DNA from: Planctomycetaceae bacterium
GTDB taxonomy: Bacteria > Planctomycetota > Planctomycetia > Planctomycetales > Planctomycetaceae
Direction of reading: 5' to 3'
Assembly: GCA_024742875.1 (NCBI GenBank)
Contig: JANSXP010000027.1
Coordinates: forward strand, 1 to 64,000
Length of the DNA: 64,000 nucleotides
Shown here: positions 44,862-53,917 of the stretch, piece by piece
How the letters are laid out: every line of letters starts with the position of its first letter
How positions within the stretch are numbered: position 1 is the first letter of the stretch
Notes under the pieces: model-generated
Told to the model about the DNA's origin: nothing
Seen by the model: only the letters and a program-made list of their open reading frames with translations
Database searches by the model: none
Position numbers and translations under genes: made by a program

Positions 44862-45953
44862 ATGAGCAATCTGTTTCGACAAAACGTTCAGGACATGGCC
44901 GGTTATGCCCCCGGAGAACAACCTCAGGGTGGCGACTGGGTCAAACTGAACACCAATGAGAATCCCTATCCGCCATCGCCAGCCGTGGTGGACGCCATCC
45001 AGCAGGCCGCCACCAGTCGCCTGAATGTCTACCCGGATCCCCTGGCCATGGGATTCCGTGAGGCAGCAGCCGAGCTGTTTCAAGTCACGCCGGACTGGAT
45101 CCTGCCGGCGAACGGCAGCGACGAAAACCTCACCATATTGATTCGCTCGTTCTGTGAGCCCGGATCACAGATCGTCTATCCGTACCCCAGCTATGTGCTA
45201 TACGAAACGCTGGCGAAGATCCAGGACTGCCGGGTCGAGCGACTGCTTCTGGATTCAGACTTTCAGTGGGAACCGCAGAGTGCTGCCGCAGCAGCGGCAA
45301 AGTCAGCGGTGGCATTCGTTCCCAACCCCAATTCGCCCACGGGAAATCGCTGGACGGCCGATCAACTGGCGCAACTGCGGCCGAATGACGGCGTGCTGGT
45401 GGTCGACGAAGCGTACGGCGATTTTGCGGACACCCCGCACCGCGGTGAGTTGCTGCACGACGAACGCTTTGCGGGCCGAACGATCCTCACCAGGACCCTC
45501 AGCAAATCGTACAGTCTGGCGGGCATCCGATTTGGTTTCTCGGTGGCCGCCCCGGAACTGACAGTCGGCATGCAGAAAGTCAAAGACAGTTACAACTGTG
45601 ACGCGGTGGCCATTGCCGCGGCGACGGCCGCCCTGCAGGATCAGCAGTGGATGCTCGAAAACCGACAAAAAATCATCGCTACCCGCACACGTCTGGCGGC
45701 GGCCCTGGAGCCACTGGGATTTCAGGTGTTTCCCAGCGAGGCCAATTTCCTGTGGACCCAGCACTCGACAGGACAGCATCAGACCATCTACGAAAAACTG
45801 AAGGAACGTCATGTTCTTGTCAGATATATGACATTCCCCGGCGCAACTGCGGAAGCTTCGCTGGCTGATGGAATTCGAATTACCGTTGGAACCGACGAGC
45901 AGATCGATCGATTCTGCGAGGCGGTCGCGGAAGTTGTGGGCGAACTCTCCTGA
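44862..45953 (+). CDS. hisC: histidinol-phosphate aminotransferase
   Basis: 363 residues. A PLP-dependent class I/II aminotransferase of histidine biosynthesis (imidazole-acetol phosphate to histidinol phosphate). KLNTNENPYPPSP (near 27), LPANGSDENLTILIRSF (near 84), FVPNPNSPTGN (near 150), VVDEAYGDFA and the PLP lysine in TLSKSYSLAGIRFG (K215) all match HisC. The length is normal for the family. The imidazoleglycerol-phosphate dehydratase gene follows 82 bp later on the same strand, so both belong to one histidine operon fragment; the other his genes are not in the window. Confidence 0.93.
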   Translation: MSNLFRQNVQDMAGYAPGEQPQGGDWVKLNTNENPYPPSPAVVDAIQQAATSRLNVYPDPLAMGFREAAAELFQVTPDWILPANGSDENLTILIRSFCEPGSQIVYPYPSYVLYETLAKIQDCRVERLLLDSDFQWEPQSAAAAAAKSAVAFVPNPNSPTGNRWTADQLAQLRPNDGVLVVDEAYGDFADTPHRGELLHDERFAGRTILTRTLSKSYSLAGIRFGFSVAAPELTVGMQKVKDSYNCDAVAIAAATAALQDQQWMLENRQKIIATRTRLAAALEPLGFQVFPSEANFLWTQHSTGQHQTIYEKLKERHVLVRYMTFPGATAEASLADGIRITVGTDEQIDRFCEAVAEVVGELS

Positions 45954-46035
45954 CCGGCGGAAATGCGGTAGATTTGGAGTTCCATCCGGCTCATTCCTGG
46001 ACACCATGACAAGCCCCGTTGATTGACAGTTGATT

Positions 46036-46629
46036 ATGGCTCGAAAAGCGTCGATCTCGCGCGACACCGCGGAAACCAAGATTCAGCTGGAACTGAACCT
46101 GGACGGGACTGGACAAAACCAGATTTCGACAGGTGTCGGTTTTTTCGATCATATGCTGACGCTGTTCGCCAGACACGGTCTGATCGACCTGACGGTCAAA
46201 GCCGAAGGCGACACGTGGGTCGACGATCACCACACGGTCGAAGACATCGGGATCTGTCTGGGGCGGGCCATTCGTGATGCTCTTGGGGACAAAGCCGGCA
46301 TCACGCGTTACGGCAGCATCTGTCTGCCGATGGAAGAATCGCTCGTGACATCGGCGCTCGATCTGAGCGGCCGATTCGCCTTCTGTTATCACGTGAACTT
46401 TCCGACCGAAAAGATTGGCACGTTTGACACAGAACTGGTGCAGGAGTTCTGGAATGCGGTCGCCTCCAATGCCTTAATGAATCTGCACCTGATACTGCAT
46501 CACGGCAGCAACAGTCATCACATTTCTGAGGCCACGTTCAAGGCAACGGCGCGAGCTCTGAGAATCGCCGTCACACGAGACGAGCGGCAGACCGGAGTCC
46601 CCTCGTCAAAGGGCACCCTCGATGGGTAG
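46036..46629 (+). CDS. hisB: imidazoleglycerol-phosphate dehydratase
   Basis: 197 residues from the ATG at 46036 ([14 protein letters not shown]). It is the monofunctional dehydratase, without the phosphatase half. The metal-binding and catalytic signatures [16 protein letters not shown] (near 37), [14 protein letters not shown] (near 66), [15 protein letters not shown] (near 98) and [16 protein letters not shown] (near 156) are complete. It lies downstream of hisC in the same direction. The enzyme dehydrates imidazole glycerol phosphate to imidazole acetol phosphate, which HisC then transaminates, so the pair covers consecutive steps. Confidence 0.96.
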   Translation: MARKASISRDTAETKIQLELNLDGTGQNQISTGVGFFDHMLTLFARHGLIDLTVKAEGDTWVDDHHTVEDIGICLGRAIRDALGDKAGITRYGSICLPMEESLVTSALDLSGRFAFCYHVNFPTEKIGTFDTELVQEFWNAVASNALMNLHLILHHGSNSHHISEATFKATARALRIAVTRDERQTGVPSSKGTLDG

Positions 46630-46877
46630 CCCGTCTGTCGACGGTCACTGTCAGGGGCCACCACCAGATGAGTGGGATTCCGGCCCTCTGCAGCGGACCG
46701 TCATCCGGCGAGGTCTCACAAATGACGTAAATCGGGTGATTTCAGGCTCTTAGTGCCACCATCCGTCAGTGGGGTTTGCATTCGTGTCACCGCGTTTGTA
46801 GCCTCCGCAGTCCTTACCATCGCCGATCTGCGGGTCGCCGCGATGTCAGCCATTCTCTTCATCAGCACGCCAGCGAT

Positions 46878-48575
46878 ATGAGCGACGAAAAAGAACCGAA
46901 CACAGATCCCCAGGATGATCTGGCAGAAAAACTGTTTGGCATTGAGGTCAACGGTCCGGACGAGGAGGTTGGCGGCGAGCTGCTGTTTGATGACTACGAC
47001 GACGACAGCGCGGGCATCGATGGCTTGCTGAGCAACTCCGAGGAAACCAGCGGAGCAGACGCGGACGATGATGAGGTGGACTTTGACACCGACGAATCAG
47101 ACGCAAAGGACGCTGACTCCGGGTACGCGGACGAAATCGACGACGACCTGATCCTGTTCAGCGACGAGGATGAAGAAGACGCTGAGTCAGAGACAGACGA
47201 CGAGGACGTCACGTTTGAGGACGAGGAACTGGAGGAAGACGACGAAGTCGAGGAAGTCACGTTCGTTGATGAAGACGAGGACGACGACGAGGACGTCACC
47301 TTTGCTGATGATGAAGACGAAGAGATTGTCTTCGGTGACGAGGAAGCAGACGACGACGACGACGACGAAGAAGAAGAAGAAGAAGACGACGACGAAGACG
47401 ATGATATTGTCTTCGATGATGATGACGACGAAGAGGAACCGGCACCACCACCGCCCCAGCGACAGGCACGTCCCGCCGCTCGCAGGGGGGGCTCATCCAG
47501 CGAACAGAAATCCGGCTCCGGTCGGAAACGCCGACCGTCCGGCGACGACGATGAAGTCTGGAGCGAACTGGACGCCTGGGTCTGGGATGACAGCAAATCC
47601 TCCTCAGCCCCTCCGGAAGACGAGGACGAAGAAGACGAGTCTTCTGAAGACGAGTCTGCGGAAGACGAGTCTGCGGAAGACGGTGCCGATGAGGAAGAAG
47701 AAGCACCGCCTCGCCGAAGTCGTCGCGGTCGCGGACGTGGTCGACGTCGTGGCCGCAGACGTGGTTCCCGCGACGAGGAGTCGCCAGTCAAAGCAGAGGC
47801 CGAAGCGTCCGACGATGAGGCTGACGACGACGACGACGGTCTGGACGACATTCTGTTCGAAGAGGACGGAGAGGACTTCGTGAGCGTTTCTCCGGCCACA
47901 GCTCGTGCCGCAGCCGGCGAAGTTGAAGACAGCGAGAAGAACACCGACGACTCCGACGACACCGAGGATTCCGAAGACGAAGAGTCACCTCGAGGACGCT
48001 CCCGACGACGCGGACGACGCGGACGTGGTGGTCGCCGCCGCGGAGGAGATCGGCGTCCAGCGCGAGAAGAGGAAGTCGAAGAAGACGAAGACGACTCGGA
48101 TGCGGACATCAGCTTCGAAGAAGAGTCCGAAGAAGAAGAGGAACGTCCGCGTCGACGACGCAAGCCCGCTGCTCGCGAGTCCCGCTCTCGCGGTCGACGA
48201 TCAGAGCGTCGGGATGAGGACGAAGACGAAGCCCCTCGAGGTGGACGCCGCAGCCGTCGTGACGAAGAGGACGATGCCGACGGGGAAGAAGAAGAGGAAC
48301 GACCTCGTCAGAAACGTCGTCGTCGTGAACGACGTCCGGCTGCGACGGAATTTGAAGACATTCCAACATGGGAAGATGCCATCGGGCACCTGGCGATCAA
48401 ATCGCCTGCCCCCGGCAGTCACGATCGACGACGTGGACGTGGCGGCCGAGGACGCGGCGGACGTCCAGGCGGAGGTGGCCGCTCCGGCGGAGGCGGTCGC
48501 GGCGGACGTGGACGTGATGATGGGGGTCGTCGTGACGAGGGCGGTCGGTCTCGGGGTGGCCGCCGGTCGTCCTAG
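46878..48575 (+). CDS. extremely acidic / arginine-rich low-complexity protein with RGG tail
   Basis: 565 residues from the ATG at 46878 (MSDEKEPNTDPQDDL); a longer frame to 46776 is open but unlike a start region. Residues about 60-200 are mostly Asp and Glu; then acidic blocks alternate with Arg/Gly/Pro-rich blocks (RRSRRGRGRGRRRGRRR near 310). Near 498 there is one short folded-looking helix, PTWEDAIGHLAIKS, followed by a Gly/Arg tail of RGG/GRGG boxes. Nearly the whole chain should be disordered. The C-terminal helix-plus-RGG arrangement suggests nucleic-acid or ribosome association. It is not recognised as a named family. The GAC/GAA-rich codons make its opposite strand read as long Ser-rich frames, which are shadows. 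tRNA-Asp follows 134 bp downstream. Confidence 0.75.
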   Translation: MSDEKEPNTDPQDDLAEKLFGIEVNGPDEEVGGELLFDDYDDDSAGIDGLLSNSEETSGADADDDEVDFDTDESDAKDADSGYADEIDDDLILFSDEDEEDAESETDDEDVTFEDEELEEDDEVEEVTFVDEDEDDDEDVTFADDEDEEIVFGDEEADDDDDDEEEEEEDDDEDDDIVFDDDDDEEEPAPPPPQRQARPAARRGGSSSEQKSGSGRKRRPSGDDDEVWSELDAWVWDDSKSSSAPPEDEDEEDESSEDESAEDESAEDGADEEEEAPPRRSRRGRGRGRRRGRRRGSRDEESPVKAEAEASDDEADDDDDGLDDILFEEDGEDFVSVSPATARAAAGEVEDSEKNTDDSDDTEDSEDEESPRGRSRRRGRRGRGGRRRGGDRRPAREEEVEEDEDDSDADISFEEESEEEEERPRRRRKPAARESRSRGRRSERRDEDEDEAPRGGRRSRRDEEDDADGEEEEERPRQKRRRRERRPAATEFEDIPTWEDAIGHLAIKSPAPGSHDRRRGRGGRGRGGRPGGGGRSGGGGRGGRGRDDGGRRDEGGRSRGGRRSS

Positions 48576-48709
48576 ATGCGGTTCACCGCTGGCAGCAAAT
48601 TTGAAAAACTGGAGAGAATATCCTGAAGAAGTTTTTTAGTTGCTGCCGAAGATCTCGGTGCGAATACTTGATTGTTCGAAACACCATCGATAAAGTGCTC
48701 GCTCAGCAA

Positions 48710-48783
<74 letters not shown>

Positions 48784-48790
48784 CCTTGCA

Positions 48791-48823
48791 AAGCACAACT
48801 GGTTAGCCAGTTGTGCTTTTTTT
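48791..48823 (+). terminator. strong rho-independent terminator after tRNA-Asp
   Basis: A 12-bp stem (AAGCACAACTGG / CCAGTTGTGCTT) with the loop TTAG is followed by an uninterrupted T-run (TTTTT). Confidence 0.93.
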
Positions 48824-49056
48824 GTGCGCGAAGGATGCTGGAGACTGACAGCCGGTGATTTCATGCCGTCGGCCGCGGCGCCATCGTTTCCCCAAAGCAG
48901 CCGACGTTGCCCCCGCAACGGCAGCGTCGTCCAGCGTTGCTTCGGAATGGCGTTCAGGAGGGCAGAGGGAGGACGATCAAAAACAAGGGGAATCGACAGA
49001 CGCGACGCTGCATACTGCCTCGTCGTTTCCGGACGATCCGTCACCGGCAGGGCCGG

Positions 49057-49851
49057 TTACCGGGCCGTCCAGCCGCCGTCCACGGTGACCATACTGCCCG
49101 TCATGAAGCTGCCCGCCGGACTGGCCAGCAAAATGGCGGCGCCCTGAATCTCCTGCAGGTCCCCCCAGCGTTCCTGAGCAACTGCCCCCACGATAAAGCG
49201 ACGCGCTTCTTCGGTATCGGCAATCGGAATGTTCATCGGTGTCAGAAACGGTCCCGGGCAGATGGCATTGCACGTGATGCCCTGGTTGGCCAGTTCCAGA
49301 CCCAGCGCACGCGTCAGTTGCACCACGGCCCCCTTGCTCGACGTGTACGGCGTGCGGTTTGCCAGCCCGACCAGCCCCAGCGTACTGGCCATGTTGATAA
49401 TGCGGCCGTACCCCGCCGATTTCATGTGGGGAATCACCGCCTTGCAGCACAGCCACGTGCCATGCACATTGGTCTTTTGCACCTGCTCGAATTCTTCGTA
49501 GCTGAGATCTTCGATGCTGCCGCGAATGTTGATTCCCGCGCTGTTGATCAGCACATCAATCCGCCCAAACTGATCAATGACGCTCTTGACGACTTCATCC
49601 ACTTCTGACTGCGCCGTTACATCGGCCTGCAGTCCCACAGCCTGGACGCCAAATCCGGCTGCGATCTCGTCGGCGGTTTCCCGCGCCTCATCCTCATGGC
49701 GGCTCAGGATCACGATGGAAGCCCCTGCAGATGCCAGACCCGCGCCCATTGCGGCCCCCAGCCCTTTCGATCCGCCGGTGACCACAGCCACCTGTCCGGC
49801 CATCTGAAACTGGGTAATTCCGGGTAGATTACGGAGCGCTGCGTTCGACAT
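49057..49851 (-). CDS. short-chain dehydrogenase/reductase (gluconate 5-dehydrogenase-like)
   Basis: 264 residues. Classical SDR with the nucleotide-binding VVTGGSKGLG (near 23), NSAGI (near 105), the catalytic Ser region IINMASTLG (near 150) and the YTSSKGA (Tyr-x-x-x-Lys) pair near 165, then CPGPFLTPMN (near 194). The C-terminal GSMVTVDGGWTAR is typical. The order and QVAVVTGGSKGLG start match the sugar-alcohol / gluconate 5-dehydrogenase subgroup; the physiological substrate is not proven. It lies alone, upstream of the protease pair and reading the same way. Confidence 0.85.
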   Translation of the reverse strand: MSNAALRNLPGITQFQMAGQVAVVTGGSKGLGAAMGAGLASAGASIVILSRHEDEARETADEIAAGFGVQAVGLQADVTAQSEVDEVVKSVIDQFGRIDVLINSAGINIRGSIEDLSYEEFEQVQKTNVHGTWLCCKAVIPHMKSAGYGRIINMASTLGLVGLANRTPYTSSKGAVVQLTRALGLELANQGITCNAICPGPFLTPMNIPIADTEEARRFIVGAVAQERWGDLQEIQGAAILLASPAGSFMTGSMVTVDGGWTAR

Positions 49852-49885
49852 GTCGATGCTTCATTACTTTTGGGGACTGGGAGCG

Positions 49886-51451
49886 TTACGGTTTCAGAGT
49901 GTCGTGGCTGGCTGCAAATGCTGCAACCGCGGACCAGGGCAGGGCAATGACCGACTCTCTGCTGCGAACGGCAATGTTCAGGCCCAGCAGATCTCCACTG
50001 GGGCTGACGACGGCCGTCGCCATGTGAATGGGAAGCAGGGCGGCGTCATGCTGAAAGACATTTTCAAAGCCAGTCCTGCGACCACTCAAAACGCCGGAAC
50101 GACCGTCAAGAAACTCGCTGCGGTCGAGAAGTCGATCGGCCGGCTGAGAGAGCACTACCACCGCACTTCGCGGCAGCCCGTCACGCAGGCAGACCAGACG
50201 AATGCGATCACCGGCCGCGTACTGATCCAGCAGCCGGGCGACGTCATCAAAGCTGGTGCAGTCTTCTCCCGCAAGAGAATCAATGACATCTCCCTTGAGG
50301 ATGCCGGCCTGGGCTGCGGCGGAACCCGGCACGACCCCGGACACCACCAGGACCCCGTCATCCACGTCCAGCGTACAGCCGAGCGCCGGCCTGTGCCGCG
50401 GTTCGTGAAACTTCGGTCGGGCAGTGATACCGCAGGCATCCCCGTGACAGCAGACGGCCTGCCAGGCAGCGACCTGAACCGACGGACCATTGGAAAATGC
50501 GGGCAGTGATGCTGAGTCTTCCACCTGAAGCAGGAGAAGATCCAGTGGCAGCGAGGAAGCGACCAGACGGAGTTTCAGCCAGCCATTCGGCCCTTTGCAC
50601 TCCAGCGTCTCACCGGAAACCACGCTGCGTTTGGCAACAAACAGGCGATCTGACACGCGACAGCAGAACAGCGTTTCGTTCTGACCGGTCGCTCTGAGCC
50701 GAAAGTTGAATCTTTGCAGTGTTTGGCGGGCCGCCGGAGGACACGTCATCTCGGCAACCCGGCCGGCGATCACTCCGTCGGTGGTGGTGATGTGTGCTGT
50801 CGCCAGCGCCTGCCGGATCACATCCAGACTGAGATGCAGATTGGTGACACGACCAGCGCCGATCCGCGCATTGAGGCCAATCAGTCGGCCATCGCTGCGG
50901 AACAGTGGACCGCCGGAATCTCCAGCCGTAAGACGACAGGACGTCCGAATAGTGTCGGCGGTCTTCGCCAGCAACCGACCATGGCGCAGGATGGCGGGCC
51001 CCGACTCACTGCGTGCTGGTCGCCCCGCCGCATACACCACGTTCCTGAGCTTCGTCTGATCGTACAGGCGGCGACTGGCCACGCCCATCGGGCGGACCCG
51101 CTGACCGACCAGGCCTGCAACCCGCAGGATGGCCACATCCGCCTTTCGGTCCAGATGTCGTACGATCGCCGGGAAGGCTCCGCCATCAGACTCAACAACA
51201 ACGCGCCGCAGCGGGGAGGTGAGCCCGTGGGCGACCGTCAGGACGTCGCCTTCTGCCGAGACAACCACACCAGTGGATAACTCTCCGCCGCAGCGAATGC
51301 GAACAACGGCGGAAAGCAGATCCGCAACCGCATCAGGCGCGGCAGGACCACTGCCCGCCATGGCGATCGCCGGCTGACACAGAGCAGACGCCAGCAGCAC
51401 GCAGAAAACGAGTGGTGGCAGAAATTCGGTTGCGCGGGCGTTACGGGGCAT
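49886..51451 (-). CDS. exported trypsin-like serine protease with a degenerate second protease domain and a PDZ domain
   Basis: 521 residues from the ATG at 51451, which overlaps the stop of the upstream cyanophycinase-like gene by 11 nt. A signal peptide (about 10-30) precedes a trypsin-like domain with a full catalytic triad: H75 (VLTVAHG), D105 (RKADVAIL) and S179 (TAGDSGGPLF). A second, HtrA-like half follows: DRLFVAKRSVV and LPLDLLLLQVED mirror the His and Asp regions, but without His or a usable Asp. A PDZ domain (about residues 365-430, GVLVVSGVVPGSAAAQAG) is inserted, and SPSGDLLGLNIAVRS then mirrors the Ser region without GDSGGP. It is therefore one active plus one dead protease domain, with PDZ for substrate peptide binding. 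Probably periplasmic. Confidence 0.83.
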   Translation of the reverse strand: MPRNARATEFLPPLVFCVLLASALCQPAIAMAGSGPAAPDAVADLLSAVVRIRCGGELSTGVVVSAEGDVLTVAHGLTSPLRRVVVESDGGAFPAIVRHLDRKADVAILRVAGLVGQRVRPMGVASRRLYDQTKLRNVVYAAGRPARSESGPAILRHGRLLAKTADTIRTSCRLTAGDSGGPLFRSDGRLIGLNARIGAGRVTNLHLSLDVIRQALATAHITTTDGVIAGRVAEMTCPPAARQTLQRFNFRLRATGQNETLFCCRVSDRLFVAKRSVVSGETLECKGPNGWLKLRLVASSLPLDLLLLQVEDSASLPAFSNGPSVQVAAWQAVCCHGDACGITARPKFHEPRHRPALGCTLDVDDGVLVVSGVVPGSAAAQAGILKGDVIDSLAGEDCTSFDDVARLLDQYAAGDRIRLVCLRDGLPRSAVVVLSQPADRLLDRSEFLDGRSGVLSGRRTGFENVFQHDAALLPIHMATAVVSPSGDLLGLNIAVRSRESVIALPWSAVAAFAASHDTLKP

Positions 51452-53123
51452 TGCCAGGGGGTCTGGTATCAGCATCTTCTGCCGATGTGGCCTTGTCTTC
51501 TGAGGGCGAAGCATCGTCTTCCTCCGGCGGCATCACCAAAACCTTCCGCTGAGCCAGTTCGTAGACACCACCAGCCGGCAGGGCCACATAGTCCGGGTCG
51601 TCTTCCGCTGTGTGAGTATTGCGGTCGTAAAAGAACACGCGGCCCCGGCCGATGACTGTGGCCTGACTTTGCCGGACTTCGATGGCCGTGGCTTCGTCGA
51701 GCCCGATTCCGAGCATCTGAGGATACCGGTTCACGAGCCCGGTCATGTCTTTCTGGCGGCCTCTCTGTGAGAAATGCTGGTCAATGGCCACTCCACCGAT
51801 AAAGCCCAGGCCACCGCGTTCATAGCCGGGTGCCATGATGCGAAAATTCTCAATGGGTGTCGCGCGGGCCAGATAACGCGCCTGGATCGACGCGCCGGCC
51901 GACGAACCTCCGATGACGCCGCCACGTGCCAGCACATCCTTCATCAGCTTCTGCGCCTGTGTTCCATAGTAGGAGTCCGCCAAATTCCACTGGCGGCCTC
52001 CACCAAACCAGACGCCGGTCGCATCCTTCAGCGGAGCCAGAAACTCCGGATCGCTGTTGGCACGCTGACGATCTTTCGTGTGGACGGTGGTCGCCTGCTT
52101 CACGCCCATGCGTTCCCAGTAGCGAACCATTCCCTGCTGAGGCGACACCTCAAGTTCTTCGGTGCAGGGGATGTAGACCAGTCGCGCATCTTTGCCTCCT
52201 GCCAGTTCCACAAATCGCTCCATCAACCCTGCCGGCATGCCGCCGCCGCCGACAATCAGCAGCGTGCCATTCTCGACGCGGGGTACCGGAGGTTTGTCGG
52301 CGGGAAACTTCGGCAGTGTGCGATCGATGGAATCTCGTCGCCATTCCGTCCAGTCAACCAGGAACTGGGGAGCACGCTGCCCCTGCTGCCGCTGTGTGAG
52401 ACTCTGCCGCCGCACGCTGTGGTGAGGGCCCGGCGGCAAAACGAAGGATGCCGTGCCATCGCCGACCACTTGCGCAATGCGACGTCGCACAACCAGCATC
52501 GCATCAATGGAAAGCTGCAGCCCCACAGTACGCCGCTTTGCGCTCACGGCATCGAGCAGACGTTTGTCATCAGCTTCGCCCACCGACAGCACGGCCATCG
52601 GCAGGACATTTAGTCCCGCCTGCAGATCACCGTCGTCAGTTAACCAAAACTTTCCGGCCAGTTGAGCGACACCACCAAGCAGACCCAGTCGACCTCCACC
52701 TCGTACGTAGGCGGCCAGTGCGTCCGCCGACCCACCGAGCCCCTGTGGCACGATGTCGGTTGGCGACATCAACAAAACCAGATCCGGGGCATCTTCTGCC
52801 GTCAGCGATTCGTCCATGCTGCCGGCCTTTAGTAATCCGAAAGTCACCGACGACGACTTGGTGATAGTGAACAACTGCTCCAGGCCAGCCACATCGGCCG
52901 TACGTGTCTCGGGATGAGCCAGCAGAACGATGTTTGTGCCTTCACCGGCACGACGCAGCATGTTCTCAAATCGTTCGGCCTGAGCAACGTCAGGACAAAT
53001 CGCCAATGTGCCGCCCAAAGAGGTGTGCAGGGGCCAGGCATCGAAGTCTTCGTCAAACACCTGAGCAGGAGCAGGGGCGACGGTGAGCAGAAGCGCACAG
53101 GCAGTCAGCAGGATGCGTTGCAT
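51441..53123 (-). CDS. exported cyanophycinase-like (peptidase S51) protein with duplicated domain
   Basis: 560 residues. Signal peptide (MQRILLTACALLLTVAPAPA). The C-terminal half (about 275-540) is a peptidase S51 domain: TLLIVGGGGMPAGLMERFV (287-305), VYIPCTEELEV, VWFGGGRQWN (371-380), GGVIGGSSAGAS with the nucleophile Ser408, and the tail DEATAIEVRQSQATVIGRG. The N-terminal half (about 38-235) repeats the same plan in decayed form: LAICPDVAQAERFENMLRR, DLVLLMSPT and AAYVRGGGRLGLLGG, with no Ser-Ala-Gly. Cyanophycinases cleave cyanophycin or related beta-Asp-Arg polymers. Here the export signal and absence of a cyanophycin synthetase suggest another peptide substrate. It overlaps the trypsin/PDZ gene and is surely co-translated with it. 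Confidence 0.85.
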   Translation of the reverse strand: MQRILLTACALLLTVAPAPAQVFDEDFDAWPLHTSLGGTLAICPDVAQAERFENMLRRAGEGTNIVLLAHPETRTADVAGLEQLFTITKSSSVTFGLLKAGSMDESLTAEDAPDLVLLMSPTDIVPQGLGGSADALAAYVRGGGRLGLLGGVAQLAGKFWLTDDGDLQAGLNVLPMAVLSVGEADDKRLLDAVSAKRRTVGLQLSIDAMLVVRRRIAQVVGDGTASFVLPPGPHHSVRRQSLTQRQQGQRAPQFLVDWTEWRRDSIDRTLPKFPADKPPVPRVENGTLLIVGGGGMPAGLMERFVELAGGKDARLVYIPCTEELEVSPQQGMVRYWERMGVKQATTVHTKDRQRANSDPEFLAPLKDATGVWFGGGRQWNLADSYYGTQAQKLMKDVLARGGVIGGSSAGASIQARYLARATPIENFRIMAPGYERGGLGFIGGVAIDQHFSQRGRQKDMTGLVNRYPQMLGIGLDEATAIEVRQSQATVIGRGRVFFYDRNTHTAEDDPDYVALPAGGVYELAQRKVLVMPPEEDDASPSEDKATSAEDADTRPPGNAP

Positions 53124-53173
53124 GAGAGGGCCATCATGGAAAGGCGGCAGGAAACAGTCCCTACGACCTTACA

Positions 53174-53671
53174 CTATGGCGTCATAAACGCAACGTAATA
53201 GAACACCAGCCCGGTGATCGCGGTCATGGTGATATCGACAGTCGACAGCCAGCCCAGCAGTTTGTGAGTGCGGCTGTGTTCACCCGGAAGTGGCGGGGCA
53301 GAGAATCGACGAAACGCCAGCACCAGTGTTGTGAACCAGATTACCGGAGTGGTGATGGCAAAGATCAGGTGAAATCTCAGGTAAGGGCGTGCTTCGGCGA
53401 CCTTCGCCGCCAGGGCCGCCTCTTCGGGATGCGACTTCTTCACGATGTTCTCCCAGCCACCGTGGACAAGTTGCAGATCCACTTCAAAGGCCGTCACAGC
53501 GACGAGCAGCACAATGCCCAAAGTCAGTTGCAGCCACTTGTGCTGGTTGAAGGCTTTCTTCACCTTCACCAGCCAAAGGCTGTACACGAGAAGCGGCACG
53601 ATGATCACCAATGCACACACGACGAAGTCGAGCATGAAGGACGTGCGATATCCTAAGAAACCATCCTGCAT
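53174..53671 (-). CDS. DUF420 family integral membrane protein
   Basis: 165 residues from the ATG at 53671 (MQDGFLGYRTSF); a longer frame to 53800 looks non-coding before that point. Four hydrophobic helices: LDFVVCALVIIVPLLVYSLW (about 14-33), LTLGIVLLVAVTAF (about 50-65), FHLIFAITTPVIWFTTLVLAF (about 100-120) and a final one (about 140-160). The conserved KWLQLTLG region and two histidines (QLVHGGW and LRFHLIF) match DUF420, related to YozB and membrane proteins found near cytochrome oxidase genes. The molecular role is not established. It lies 51 bp after (downstream of) the cyanophycinase start, pointing the same way, so read-through into the protease pair is possible. Confidence 0.75.
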   Translation of the reverse strand: MQDGFLGYRTSFMLDFVVCALVIIVPLLVYSLWLVKVKKAFNQHKWLQLTLGIVLLVAVTAFEVDLQLVHGGWENIVKKSHPEEAALAAKVAEARPYLRFHLIFAITTPVIWFTTLVLAFRRFSAPPLPGEHSRTHKLLGWLSTVDITMTAITGLVFYYVAFMTP

Positions 53672-53917
53672 GACAATTCTGAACCCGAATGAAGATTCGC
53701 AAAGCTGCTTCCGCTGGTGGGGCATCCGTACTGCACATCCGCATCCTGACCGATCGATCGACAGGGCGAGAACGCGTTGGCTCAGCCGCAGTCGCGCCAC
53801 ATCTCCACTGCCGTGGATTCGCGGGAGTCACCCGAGTGATGGCACAGCGGACGACGCCTCGGTGGCCCAGTCACGGTCGACCGGACCACCAGACGGGAAT
53901 CTGTCACGAGACAGGAC

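Noticed and set aside
47160-47470. GAC/GAA-rich tract considered as a microsatellite or repeat element
   Set aside because: The bases stay in frame with an Asp/Glu-rich protein and are not a pure repeated unit, so coding low complexity explains it.
46994-48163. Long serine-rich open frame on the minus strand
   Set aside because: It is the mirror of GAC/GAA-rich codons of the acidic protein on the + strand; composition is purely repetitive and no ribosome site is present.
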